Below, one piece after another: positions 24,775-32,738 of a stretch of 64,000 nt of DNA. The first letter of the stretch is position 1; every line of letters starts with the position of its first letter. The DNA is from Streptosporangiaceae bacterium. GTDB lineage: Bacteria > Actinomycetota > Actinomycetes > Streptosporangiales > Streptosporangiaceae. The stretch lies in assembly GCA_025934635.1 (NCBI GenBank), contig JAICWX010000004.1, positions 7,216 through 71,215 of the forward strand, in the 5' to 3' direction. The notes under the pieces are model-generated. The model was not told where the DNA came from and did no database searches. It saw only the letters and a list, made by a program, of their open reading frames with translations. The position numbers were made by a program, and so were the translations under genes.

Positions 24775-25710
24775 TCAGCGCTTCGCGGCCAGCTCGGCCC
24801 CCGCCTTCTCGATGTCCGACTGGTACTTGAGCAGGACATGGAGCGTGTCGGCGGCGAGTTGCGGCGTGATCTCCTCGGCCTTGAGCAGGTACAGCGTGCT
24901 GGCCAGGTCGAGGGTCTCCGAGACCGACGGCCGCTTCTTGAGGTCCATCGCCCGCAGGGACCGGACCAGGCCGGTGACCTGTTCGGCCAGCCGCTCCCCG
25001 ATCCCCGGCACCCGGCTGCGGACGATCTCCTGCTCGCGCTCGGCCGACGGGTAGTCAAGATAGAGGTAGAGGCAGCGGCGCTTGAGCGCCTCGCTCAGGT
25101 CCCGGGAGTTGTTGGACGTCAGGAAGACCAGCGGGGTCTGGGTCGCGGTGACGGTGCCGAGCTCGGGAATCGACACCTGGTAGTCGGAGAGCACCTCGAG
25201 CAGCAGCGCCTCGGTCTCGACGTCCAGGCGGTCCACCTCGTCGATGAGCAGGACGACGGGCTCGGGTGACCTGATGGCCGCCAGCAGCGGCCGGGACAGC
25301 AGGAACTCCTCGCTGAAGATGTCGGACTCGACGTCCGACCAGGACGCCGCCTCGTCCGGCTGCTGCGGGCCAGCGGCCTGGCTAACCTGGATACGGAGCA
25401 GTTGCTTGCGGTAGTTCCATTCATACAGCGCCTTGGCCTCATCGAGACCCTCGTAGCACTGCAGCCGGATCAGCCGCATGCCGCTCATCAGCGCGACGCT
25501 CTTGGCCAGCTCGGTCTTGCCGGTGCCGGCCGGCCCCTCGATGAGCACCGGCTTGGCCAGTTGCTCGCCGAGGTACACCACGCTCGCGATGTGCTGGTCC
25601 GGCAGGTAGCCGACCTCGCGCAGCCCCTGCGCGGTGCGCTCGGGAGAGCCGAGCCGGCTCGGGCGGACGGCGCGGGCGGCCGCGCTCTCCCATGCTTGCT
25701 GGTCGGTCAT
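24775..25710 (-). CDS. MoxR family AAA+ ATPase
   Basis: ATPase of 311 residues. Walker A GPAGTGKTELAK, Walker B VVLLIDEVDRLD, sensor 1 in VFLTSNN and an arginine-bearing segment ALKRRCLYLYLDYP are all present. I preferred the ATG at 25710; a GTG at 25731 would add 7 residues. It is the first gene of the pair with the CoxE-like VWA protein. The AT-rich upstream stretch (25754-25783) probably contains its promoter and operator. Confidence 0.92.
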   Translation of the reverse strand: MTDQQAWESAAARAVRPSRLGSPERTAQGLREVGYLPDQHIASVVYLGEQLAKPVLIEGPAGTGKTELAKSVALMSGMRLIRLQCYEGLDEAKALYEWNYRKQLLRIQVSQAAGPQQPDEAASWSDVESDIFSEEFLLSRPLLAAIRSPEPVVLLIDEVDRLDVETEALLLEVLSDYQVSIPELGTVTATQTPLVFLTSNNSRDLSEALKRRCLYLYLDYPSAEREQEIVRSRVPGIGERLAEQVTGLVRSLRAMDLKKRPSVSETLDLASTLYLLKAEEITPQLAADTLHVLLKYQSDIEKAGAELAAKR

Positions 25711-25753
25711 GCGATCCGTCGCCCTCTCCACGTTTCTTCCCGGCCCGCCATCA

Positions 25754-25783
25754 TTGTATAAAGTTAACTTTTATAGTTAAATC
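25754..25783. promoter_or_regulatory. AT-rich operator/promoter block upstream of MoxR unit
   Basis: A 30-bp block that is nearly all A/T in 70% GC DNA. It holds the perfect 12-bp palindrome AAAGTTAACTTT (25760-25771) and a further AGTTAA half-site at 25775. Repeated GTTAA half-sites suggest a regulator binding site rather than only a -10 region. The regulator is not apparent in the neighbourhood. Confidence 0.45.
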
Positions 25784-25932
25784 GGCAACCTTCGTCCGGC
25801 TGCGCCGGGCCCGCGCGCCGGCCGCCGCCGGAGGACCCCGCCGATCCGCTGGTGATCCTCTCGGCGGTACGTGCGGGAACGGTCACGACGGCGCCGATCA
25901 CCGTTTGACCGGATGGCCGCAGACCTGAAAGC

Positions 25933-27750
25933 GTGACAGCAATGAGGAAACTGTCGCGTACTGACGCCGTGCCCTGGGCTGCGCGCGGACCCATGTTCAG
26001 CCAGGCCGGCTTGGCCAGGCCGGTGGTCTGGACCGCGCCTCATGATCTGGATCGGCTACGCGCCAGCCACGCACGCGGACGGCCGGGCAAGCCGCTGGTG
26101 CCGACCAGCGTCGCATCGCCGCGGCTCGGCGATGAGCTGTTCGCCCGGCTTCTGGCCTATGGCACACCGCAGCAGACTCGTCCAGGCGATGTGCTGTTCA
26201 GCCCGGGCGATGTAGACGCCGATCTGATCGTGGTCGACCGGGGTTCGGCGGAGGTTGTCCGGACGGAGACGGCTGACGTGCCCGCGGCGATCGTCGCGGT
26301 CGTGGATGCAGGCGGCTTTGTCGGCGAGCTGAACCTGCTGACCGGGCAGAATACCTACCTGCTGTGCCGGGTGCGGGAGGGCGGCACGGTCTACCGGGTG
26401 TCACCGGAGCGCCTGCGGCAGCTCATGGCCAACGACGTCGAGCTGTCCGACATCGTCTTCAAGGCGCTGATTGCCCGCCGGGAACTGCTGCAGCGCAGCA
26501 CGGCCGCCCTGGCGGTCGAGATCGTCGGCGGCGCCCGGTCGGCCGCGGCGCTGGCGCTGCGGACCTACGCTGCCCGGCAGCGCCTGATCCACCTCTGGTT
26601 CGATGCCGACACCCCCGCGGGCCGGGCGATGATGGAGTCCTCTCACCTGACCGAGGACGACCTGCCCGCCGTCGTCATGCCCGGCACCACGCTGAAACAG
26701 GCCACGCCGGGCTGCCTCGCCGAGAAGCTCGGCCTCAGCTACCGTCGTTCTTCCACCAAGCCGGCTGACGTCACGATCGTCGGCGCCGGCCCGGCCGGCC
26801 TGGCCGCCGCCGTCTACGGGGCGTCCGAAGGCCTGGACACCGTGCTGCTGGACGCCGTCGGTACCGGCGGGCAGGCCGCGGCCAGCTCCCGGATCGAGAA
26901 CTACTTCGGCTTCCCGTTCGGCCTGTCCGGTAACGACCTGACCGGCCTGGCCGTGCTCCAGGCGCTGAAGTTCGGCGCCCAGCTGGCCAGCCCCTGCCAG
27001 GCGGTCAAGCTCGACACCGACCGGAACGACGGCCTGCTCCGCCTGCACCTGCAGGGCGGGGAAGTCATCGACAGCAAGGCCATCATCATCGCGACCGGCG
27101 CCCGCTACCGGGCGCTGCCGCTGGAACGCTGGCCCGACTTCGAGGGCGCCGGCATCTACTACGCGGCCACCGAACTGGAAGCCCGGGGGTGCACGGGCAG
27201 CCCGGTCACGGTGGTCGGCGGCGCGAATTCCGCCGGCCAGGCGGCGCTGTACCTGGCCGGGCGAGGAAGCGATGTCTCGCTCGTTGTCCGCGGCCCGGAT
27301 ATCGCGACCGAGATGTCGGCCTATCTCGTCGACCGGCTGCTGGTCCATCCGCGGGTGACGGTGCGGTGCCGGAGCGAGGTTACCCGGCTGGATGGCGGCG
27401 ACTTCCTCGAGGAAGTGAGCATCACCGACCGGACGGCGGACAGCACGCAACCCCAGAGGTGCGCGGGCTTGTTCTGCTTCATCGGCGCCGAACCCGCTGC
27501 GAGCTGGCTGGCCGGGATCGCTACGGGGGACGACGGGTTCATCCGCACCGACGTCCAGCTGGACGACCGCGATCTCGGGCCCGCCTGGGCCGCCCTCGGG
27601 CGGCGGCCGCTTCCGTTCGAGACCAACATCCCGGGCGTGTTCGCGGTCGGCGACGTCCACTCCGGCTCGATGAAGCGGGTCGCCGCGGCTACGGGCGAGG
27701 GCGCCAGCGCGATCGCCTCAGTGCACAAGGCCATCAGTACGCTCGTCTAG
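25933..27750 (+). CDS. cNMP-binding domain / thioredoxin-like / flavoprotein disulfide-reductase-like fusion
   Basis: Fusion of 605 residues. Residues about 60-190 form a cyclic-nucleotide-binding-like barrel; the cassette GFVGELNLLTGQNTYL lacks the Arg of cAMP-binding proteins. Residues about 200-270 look like a small thioredoxin-type domain (LPAVVMPGTTLKQATPGCLAEKLGL). The rest is a thioredoxin-reductase-like domain with FAD site IVGAGPAGLAAA, NADPH site VVGGANSAGQAA, and FAVGDVHSGSMKR. The usual redox CxxC is absent from the NADPH domain (YAATELEARGC instead), so it resembles reductases that use another acceptor. The start may be the GTG at 25933 or the ATG at 25942. Confidence 0.88.
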   Translation: MTAMRKLSRTDAVPWAARGPMFSQAGLARPVVWTAPHDLDRLRASHARGRPGKPLVPTSVASPRLGDELFARLLAYGTPQQTRPGDVLFSPGDVDADLIVVDRGSAEVVRTETADVPAAIVAVVDAGGFVGELNLLTGQNTYLLCRVREGGTVYRVSPERLRQLMANDVELSDIVFKALIARRELLQRSTAALAVEIVGGARSAAALALRTYAARQRLIHLWFDADTPAGRAMMESSHLTEDDLPAVVMPGTTLKQATPGCLAEKLGLSYRRSSTKPADVTIVGAGPAGLAAAVYGASEGLDTVLLDAVGTGGQAAASSRIENYFGFPFGLSGNDLTGLAVLQALKFGAQLASPCQAVKLDTDRNDGLLRLHLQGGEVIDSKAIIIATGARYRALPLERWPDFEGAGIYYAATELEARGCTGSPVTVVGGANSAGQAALYLAGRGSDVSLVVRGPDIATEMSAYLVDRLLVHPRVTVRCRSEVTRLDGGDFLEEVSITDRTADSTQPQRCAGLFCFIGAEPAASWLAGIATGDDGFIRTDVQLDDRDLGPAWAALGRRPLPFETNIPGVFAVGDVHSGSMKRVAAATGEGASAIASVHKAISTLV

Positions 27751-27841
27751 CGCCAGACGGCGGCCTGCAGCGGGGGCCGGGTCCTGCGTCGGCGCGTCGA
27801 GGCCCAGGATCATCCGCATGGGGGTGGGCCGTGGACTTCGA

Positions 27842-28508
27842 TCATCGCTCTACGACGAACGGGATGGCGAGGTCGACGTCGGAGACCGGGGCGGTGACGG
27901 GTCCGGTCGCGAGATAGGTGGTGCGCAGGCCGAGGTCTACGAGCGTGAGGATAAGACGCTTCCCCTCGTGTTCCTGTTCCTCCTCCCGCATCCAGGCGTC
28001 CAGTGACCCGCAGGCGAGGTCCCATTGCACCGCTTGATATCCAGCTGGCAGCGCGACGAACGCCTCCTGGTGCGCCGGCTCGGTTCGCAGCGTCGGCTCG
28101 GGACAGCGCTCCGCGAGCGGGTTTGCTTCCCCCGCGGGAACCGGCTTGCACCACTCGATCAGACCGGTCGCTGTCGGCGCCCGGGTGACTCCAGTAGATG
28201 CAGAAGGCCGCGCCTTCCCGGCCTTCGATCTTCGGGAGCGGGCGCTCGCGCAGGATCGCGATGAACTCCTTGCCGAACGCAAATTGCTCCTGCACGCTGA
28301 CGTTCCGCTGCAGGCAGAGCAGGCTCCGCTCGGGTATCTCCCGGGTGGCAGCTTCGTACATGACAGACCTCTTTCCGCGCAGCCGGCTGACGAGGTAGTC
28401 GGCTAGCTCGCGCCGCGCATCGTGGGCCGCCTCGGCGTCGCGCCAGTGCGCAGCGATGCGTGCCGCCGCGTCGGCCGGATCGCACGCGAGCAGCTTCTTA
28501 ACCGGCAC
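27842..28508 (-). pseudogene. MerR-type regulator remnant: effector (GyrI-like) domain with frameshift, HTH lost
   Basis: Two overlapping frames together encode an actinobacterial GyrI-like effector domain. The first half runs from about 28508 (ATREIPERSLLCLQRNV, FGKEFIAILRERPLPKIEG) to about 28185. The second half continues in another frame (IEWCKPVPAGEANPLAERCPE, RTEPAHQEAFVALPAGYQ) to the stop at 27842. One indel near 28165-28190 breaks the frame. The N-terminal MerR helix-turn-helix normally present is missing: the sequence begins in the linker at about 28508, exactly where the opposite-strand dehydrogenase remnant begins. Non-functional unless assembled incorrectly. Confidence 0.75.
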
Positions 28509-29099
28509 CAGCCGTCAACGCGAGTTCCGGGCCGCCTGTACGTCGGCGTGGACGTCGGCCTCACCGACCACAACGACCACGGCCCCGCCAGTACGTCGCC
28601 CCACCTCTACGACATCCTGACGTTCCGCGCCAACGGCACGGACATGCGGGTCTTCGCGACAGGCATACGGCAGCCGTGGCAGTTCGCCTTCCAGCCGGGC
28701 TCGAACTCGCCGTTCGTCACCGACCTCGGCCAGGACTCTGGCGCCAAGAACCCGCCGGACTTCGTGCTCCACGTGCACCACGGCGACAACTACGGCTTCC
28801 CGGCGTGCAACCGCACGGCGCCAAGCAAGTGCAGGGGCTTCACGAAGCCGTTCCGGACCTTCGGCCCGCACACCGACCTGATGGGCATCGCGGTCCAGGC
28901 CGGGACGCTCTACCTGACCTCTTTCGCGGGCCCGAAGGGCAAGGGACCGGGGGGTGAGGTGTTCACACTGCGCCTGAACGGCTCCGTGCTCAAGCCGCTG
29001 CTGAAGGACTTCATCGCGCCGGTCGTCGGCCTCGGCCTGCACCACGGGTACGTATATGTGGGCGAACTGACCGGGCAGGTGTTCCGGGTCAGGGTCTGA
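28490..29099 (+). pseudogene. PQQ-type sugar dehydrogenase remnant (5' truncated)
   Basis: C-terminal ~200 residues of a beta-propeller glucose/sorbosone dehydrogenase. Recognisable segments are LYVGVDVGLTDHNDHGP, FATGIRQPWQFAFQPGS, VTDLGQDSGAKNPPDF, DNYGFPACNRT and the ending YVYVGELTGQVFRVRV. No start codon or signal peptide precedes the homology, which begins abruptly at about 28490-28510. The remaining frame is open, so decay is recent or the loss was a single deletion. It shares its truncation point with the divergent MerR remnant. Confidence 0.7.
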
Positions 29100-29168
29100 C
29101 GCAAAGCAGGCCCTGAGCGATCACGCGGCCCCTGCGGATGGCATCCGGCCGTCCGGAGAGGCCGCAAC

Positions 29169-29597
29169 TCACCGTCTTCGTGCCAGCCTGCTCCGTAGCA
29201 AGAAAGCCGCGATGACTACCACCACGAGAATTATCAGCCACAAGAACACCGGAGGGCTGGTTCCCGGAACGGGCTTGTAACCGGCCGCGAGGCACTCGGG
29301 AGGAGCCGGGGCCCCGACGCTGAACCTGACGTCGTAGTGGGTCTTCCCGACCGTCAGGATCACGTGGTCTTCCCCGGAAGCGGCGTTCGGCGGGACCACA
29401 AGGGTCAGCGGCACGCTCGCCGATTCCCCGGGGAGGATTTCCACCGGGGAGATCTTCAGCCATGAGGTGGCATCCGCCGGATTGACCGAGAACGTGACCT
29501 GCGTCGGGGAACTGCCTGCGTTCTTCACATGCAGGGCAGTCATCGGGTAGCTGTGCCCGGGAGAGGCTGAGCCCCGGATGCATATCAGTGGGTCCAC
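29169..29597 (-). CDS. small Ig-like protein with C-terminal membrane anchor, uncharacterised
   Basis: Protein of 142 residues. Residues about 10-95 are beta-rich with a pattern seen in NEW3/immunoglobulin-like modules (ALHVKNAGSSPTQVTFSVNP, ILPGESASVPLTLVVPP). A transmembrane helix at about 117-135 (FLWLIILVVVVIAAFLL) is followed by RSRLARRR, a cytoplasmic positive tail. It has no N-terminal signal sequence, so export of the Ig part is not explained and the 5' end may be incomplete. The GTG at 29597 has GAGG upstream. No family function known to me. Confidence 0.6.
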   Translation of the reverse strand: MDPLICIRGSASPGHSYPMTALHVKNAGSSPTQVTFSVNPADATSWLKISPVEILPGESASVPLTLVVPPNAASGEDHVILTVGKTHYDVRFSVGAPAPPECLAAGYKPVPGTSPPVFLWLIILVVVVIAAFLLRSRLARRR

Positions 29598-29788
29598 GTT
29601 TCCTCGCGGTCAGTTTCCGCCGGTTGCCCGGAACTCATCGTTTCAGACTGCACAGACCCCTTTCCGCAGGAGCTGCTGTCATGCGTCTGAGGGCAGCTAG
29701 AGTCGCAGCAGTCCCTGCGGACACGGCCTGAGCCTGGAGCTGCGCACTGGCAGCGATGGCTGCGCTGATGTCTAGGGTGGAGGTCATC

Positions 29789-30811
29789 ATGACCGAAAGC
29801 GAAACGCCGCGCCGCCGTCTGGGGTCCGCCATCCGGCTGCCACGTCGTGATCTCGGTGACCGGCCGCGACGTCGCTGGCCGCGGCGCGTGGCCCGGGGCG
29901 CCGTCGGCATCGTTGCCGTGCTCACCGCCGCCAGCGTCGGCTACAACCTCGCGACCGGCCCGGCGCCCCGGCCCTCCGGCCTGCGGACACTCAGCGCGGG
30001 CGGGTTCGACACCCGGTACCGCACCTGGGGAGCCACCGGGTCGCCGGTCGTCCTGGTGCCGGGAGCCTTCGAGACAGCGGACACCTTCGCCGCGCTCGGC
30101 GCCGAATTGGGCACCGATCACCGGGTGTTCGCGATCGACCTCACCGGCACCGGCTACAGCACACCGAGCCCGCCCTACACCGCCGGCCACCTCGCCGATC
30201 AGTTGCTCGCGTTCCTGGCCGCGCAGGGACTGACCGGCGCGAACGCGCCCGTCCTGATCGGGCATTCCAGCGGTGCCGCGGTGGTGGGCAGGGCGGCGGC
30301 GCGCGGCAGCCGCGTCGCGGCCGGCGTCGTGTTCCTCGACGGTGACGCGAAGCCGCTGGGAATCCCGTCCGCACTGGGCTGGCTGCTGATCCCCCCGTAC
30401 CGGACCACGATCCTGCGGCTGGGGCTGAGTTCCTCCTGGCTTATCCGGCGGATCTACGCTGCCCAGTGCGGGCCGGTTTGCCCGCCGCTGACCGCGGCAG
30501 GTGTCGAGACGTGGCGCCGGCCGCTGCAGCAGCCGGGTTTCGAGTCAGCCGTCACGTACACCATGCGGCACGGAATTCCCGCCATGACCGCCGCCGAATT
30601 CAGCCAGCTACGCTCGGCCGCCGTACCCAAGCGGGTGATAGTCGGCGTCAACGATCCCCAGCTCTCCGCGACCGGAGCTGCTCAGGCCGCGGCGGACATC
30701 GGCGCGCCCCCGCCGGTGACCGTCCCCGGCCGCCACCTGACGATGATCTCCTCACCGCGGCAGGTCGCCGCCGCCATCGACACGTTCGTCCGGTCCATCA
30801 GTCACCCGTGA
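29789..30811 (+). CDS. membrane-anchored alpha/beta hydrolase
   Basis: Hydrolase of 340 residues. The N-terminus is Arg-rich, then a single hydrophobic helix (about 36-54) anchors or exports it. The catalytic domain has VLVPGAFETADTF, DLTGTGYS, the nucleophile elbow IGHSSGAAV and a late histidine in GRHLTM. The ATG at 29789 follows GGTGGAGG. The last 85 bp of this gene, including the stop codon, are repeated exactly at 31567-31651, and a decayed version of its 3' quarter lies at about 35338-35539. Substrate unknown. Confidence 0.85.
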   Translation: MTESETPRRRLGSAIRLPRRDLGDRPRRRWPRRVARGAVGIVAVLTAASVGYNLATGPAPRPSGLRTLSAGGFDTRYRTWGATGSPVVLVPGAFETADTFAALGAELGTDHRVFAIDLTGTGYSTPSPPYTAGHLADQLLAFLAAQGLTGANAPVLIGHSSGAAVVGRAAARGSRVAAGVVFLDGDAKPLGIPSALGWLLIPPYRTTILRLGLSSSWLIRRIYAAQCGPVCPPLTAAGVETWRRPLQQPGFESAVTYTMRHGIPAMTAAEFSQLRSAAVPKRVIVGVNDPQLSATGAAQAAADIGAPPPVTVPGRHLTMISSPRQVAAAIDTFVRSISHP

Positions 30812-30816
30812 AAGAC
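30732..30816 (+). repeat. 85-bp direct repeat, copy 1
   Basis: Identical base for base to 31567-31651. This copy is the 3' end of the alpha/beta hydrolase gene plus 5 bp after its stop. Confidence 0.95.
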
Positions 30817-31566
30817 CCGACTTGGCTCAAGTTAGTGCACACCTCGCTAGCGGTGGATTTGTTCGAGTGGTCAGCGAACTCAATCTCAGCCGGAACGCAG
30901 GCCTCGCCGAGTCGGCTGGAGTCGCTGATCTAGACCGGGGGGATAGGTTCGAGGGCATCAACGCACAGTCTCCGGTCGAACCGAGCGGAAGGTAGCTGCT
31001 GTGGCCCAGAAGTTCAGTCGTTCCGAGTTGGTCTCCCGTCTCGTTCGCGCCGGCGAACTGGAAGTGTCAGGTGAAGACCAAGCCGAGGTTGATACCTATT
31101 TCGACCGGAAGAATTTTCGCTTTCACGGTCCCGACGGCTTCGAATCCGATTACGCGGGGCTTACCGCATACTTTGCGTCGATCCGCGCCGCCTTCGATGA
31201 GCGCAAGATCACCCGCGGAATCATCGTGGCCGAGGGTAACACCATGGCCTGCCAGACGTGGATCGAGGGCACATTCGTGCGCGAGTTCACCCAATCGCCG
31301 GCTGGCCCGCTTCCCCCGACGGGCACGAGGGTCGTATGGGACCTGATCAACATCTTCCGGTTCGATGATGACGGGCGGCTGATCGAGGAATTCGTGCGCA
31401 CCGATTACCGCAGCTTCCTCCGGCAGCTCGGCGCCGAGGGCCGGTGACGAGCGCGGGTCCCTCGTTATAAACGATCGCTAGTGCGCACATCCACCGGCCC
31501 ATCGCGACGAAGCCGCATGTCAGCAAACCGCGCTCAGCCAGGACCTGCCATGGTGAGCCAAGTCGG
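30817..31566. mobile_element. 750-bp segment bounded by inverted repeats and long direct repeats
   Basis: The segment lies exactly between the two copies of an 85-bp direct repeat. Its ends are inverted repeats: CCCGACTTGGCTCA at 30816-30829 and its reverse complement TGAGCCAAGTCGGG at 31554-31567 (14 bp perfect, the outermost base shared with the direct repeats). It carries a SnoaL-like gene and no transposase. Terminal inverted repeats plus a flanking duplication are the layout of an inserted element, but an 85-bp duplication is far longer than usual target duplications. A recombination or replicative event is an alternative. Confidence 0.5.
31001..31447 (+). CDS. SnoaL-like / NTF2-fold protein
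   Basis: Small protein of 148 residues with the alpha+beta NTF2-like cone fold. Landmarks are YFDRKNFRFHGPDG, YFASIRAAFDERKI, WIEGTFVREF and WDLINIFRFDDDGRLIEEFVRTDYRSFL, the typical ending of SnoaL-like polyketide cyclase relatives. GTG start at 31001 preceded by GGAAGG. It is the only gene inside the segment flanked by inverted and direct repeats, so it may have been moved as cargo. Catalytic role, if any, is not readable. Confidence 0.85.
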   Translation: MAQKFSRSELVSRLVRAGELEVSGEDQAEVDTYFDRKNFRFHGPDGFESDYAGLTAYFASIRAAFDERKITRGIIVAEGNTMACQTWIEGTFVREFTQSPAGPLPPTGTRVVWDLINIFRFDDDGRLIEEFVRTDYRSFLRQLGAEGR

Positions 31567-31651
31567 GCCACCTGACGATGATCTCCTCACCGCGGCAGGT
31601 CGCCGCCGCCATCGACACGTTCGTCCGGTCCATCAGTCACCCGTGAAAGAC
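31567..31651 (+). repeat. 85-bp direct repeat, copy 2
   Basis: Exact copy of 30732-30816. Here it is detached from any hydrolase reading frame and ends 27 bp before the LysR stop codon. The two copies start 835 bp apart. Confidence 0.95.
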
Positions 31652-31678
31652 ACCCAGGCGGCAACTGGGCGGCCGCGG

Positions 31679-32629
31679 TCATCCGCGGGCCAGCGCGGTG
31701 CCCTTGGCGACCGCGAGGAGGCGCGCGGCCTCGGGCGGCAGCGGGTCGAGGTCGGGGCGCCAGACGGCGGTGAGCTGCCTTATCAGCGGCGGCCCGGCGA
31801 CCTCGATGGCGACCAGCCGGCCGAGCACGAGGTCGTCACGGACGGCCAGCCGGCTGAGCACGCCCGGTCCGACGCCCTCCGCGATCGCCGAGCGAACCGC
31901 CGCGCTCGTACCGAGTTCCATCGCGATCTGCGCGCTGAGCGGCGGATCCTGGGCGGCCAGGTGGTCGGTCAGGGTGACCCTGGTGCCGCTGCCGGCCTCC
32001 CGCATGACCATCGGCATCGCGGCGATCTCGGTCAGTGACAGCGGCCCCCGGCGGCGCGCCCACGGATGGCCCGGCGCGGTGACCACGAGCATCTCGTCGT
32101 CGCGCAGGTGCGTCGTGACCAGGTCAGCAGGCAGGTGCGGGGTCTCGATGAAGCCGAGCCGCACCTTAACGTCCCTGACGAGCTCGATGACCCGGGTGGA
32201 GTTGGCGACGGTGAGTTCCACGACGGTCGGCGTGTCCCCGGCTGCCTGCCCGGCGCTGGCCTGCTCGATGCCGCGCAGCTCGACGAGCCAGTGCGGCACG
32301 AGGTGCTCGGCGATGGTCTGGCTGGCGGCGATCGCCAGCCGGTGCGACACGCCGGACCTGATCGACCGCAGCCCGGCCTCAAGCCGGTCGGCGGCGTCGA
32401 GTACGTCCTCGGCCCAGCCGACGACGAGGCGTCCCTGCTCGGTGAGGTGGGATCCGCCCGGTGAGCGGGCGAGCAGGGTGACGTTCGTCGCCCGCTCCAG
32501 CGTCCGCATCCGCGCGGACAGCGCCTGCTGCGAGACGCCGAGCATCGCGGCGGCGGCGGCGATGGAACCGCGCCTGCCCACCTCGCGCAGCGCCCGCAGC
32601 GCGCCCAGATCGTGCACCGCCTCGCTCAT
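31679..32629 (-). CDS. LysR family transcriptional regulator
   Basis: Regulator of 316 residues. The winged helix is at about 5-65 (GSIAAAAAMLGVSQQALSARMRTLE) and a two-lobe substrate-binding domain follows. I used the ATG at 32629; a TTG at 32674 would add 15 residues. It diverges from a YeiH-type transporter, the classic arrangement for a LysR regulator and its target. A 21-bp inverted repeat in the gap is the probable binding site. The alternative start would place that site inside the gene. Confidence 0.9.
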   Translation of the reverse strand: MSEAVHDLGALRALREVGRRGSIAAAAAMLGVSQQALSARMRTLERATNVTLLARSPGGSHLTEQGRLVVGWAEDVLDAADRLEAGLRSIRSGVSHRLAIAASQTIAEHLVPHWLVELRGIEQASAGQAAGDTPTVVELTVANSTRVIELVRDVKVRLGFIETPHLPADLVTTHLRDDEMLVVTAPGHPWARRRGPLSLTEIAAMPMVMREAGSGTRVTLTDHLAAQDPPLSAQIAMELGTSAAVRSAIAEGVGPGVLSRLAVRDDLVLGRLVAIEVAGPPLIRQLTAVWRPDLDPLPPEAARLLAVAKGTALARG

Positions 32630-32667
32630 CGTCCCGCGCCTCCCCTGCCCGATCGCGGCTGCCGCCA

Positions 32668-32688
32668 GGTACAACGTTAGCTTGTACC
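32668..32688. promoter_or_regulatory. candidate LysR-binding site
   Basis: GGTACAA-N7-TTGTACC is a perfect inverted repeat with 7-bp arms. It fits the T-N11-A LysR consensus and lies between the divergent LysR and YeiH-type genes. Confidence 0.6.
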
Positions 32689-32738
32689 CTCACAAGGCGG
32701 CCCTCATTCCCGCAGGCCAGGATCTTGGCGACGCTGGA

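Noticed and set aside
30817..31566. Classical insertion sequence with transposase
   Set aside because: Only a SnoaL-like gene is inside; no transposase or DDE-type frame on either strand. Kept as an unexplained element instead.
31653..31688. Hairpins CCCAG/CTGGG and CCGCGG/CCGCGG as a LysR terminator
   Set aside because: Stems are 5-6 bp, one overlaps the LysR stop codon, and no T-tract follows; such stems are frequent by chance at this GC content.
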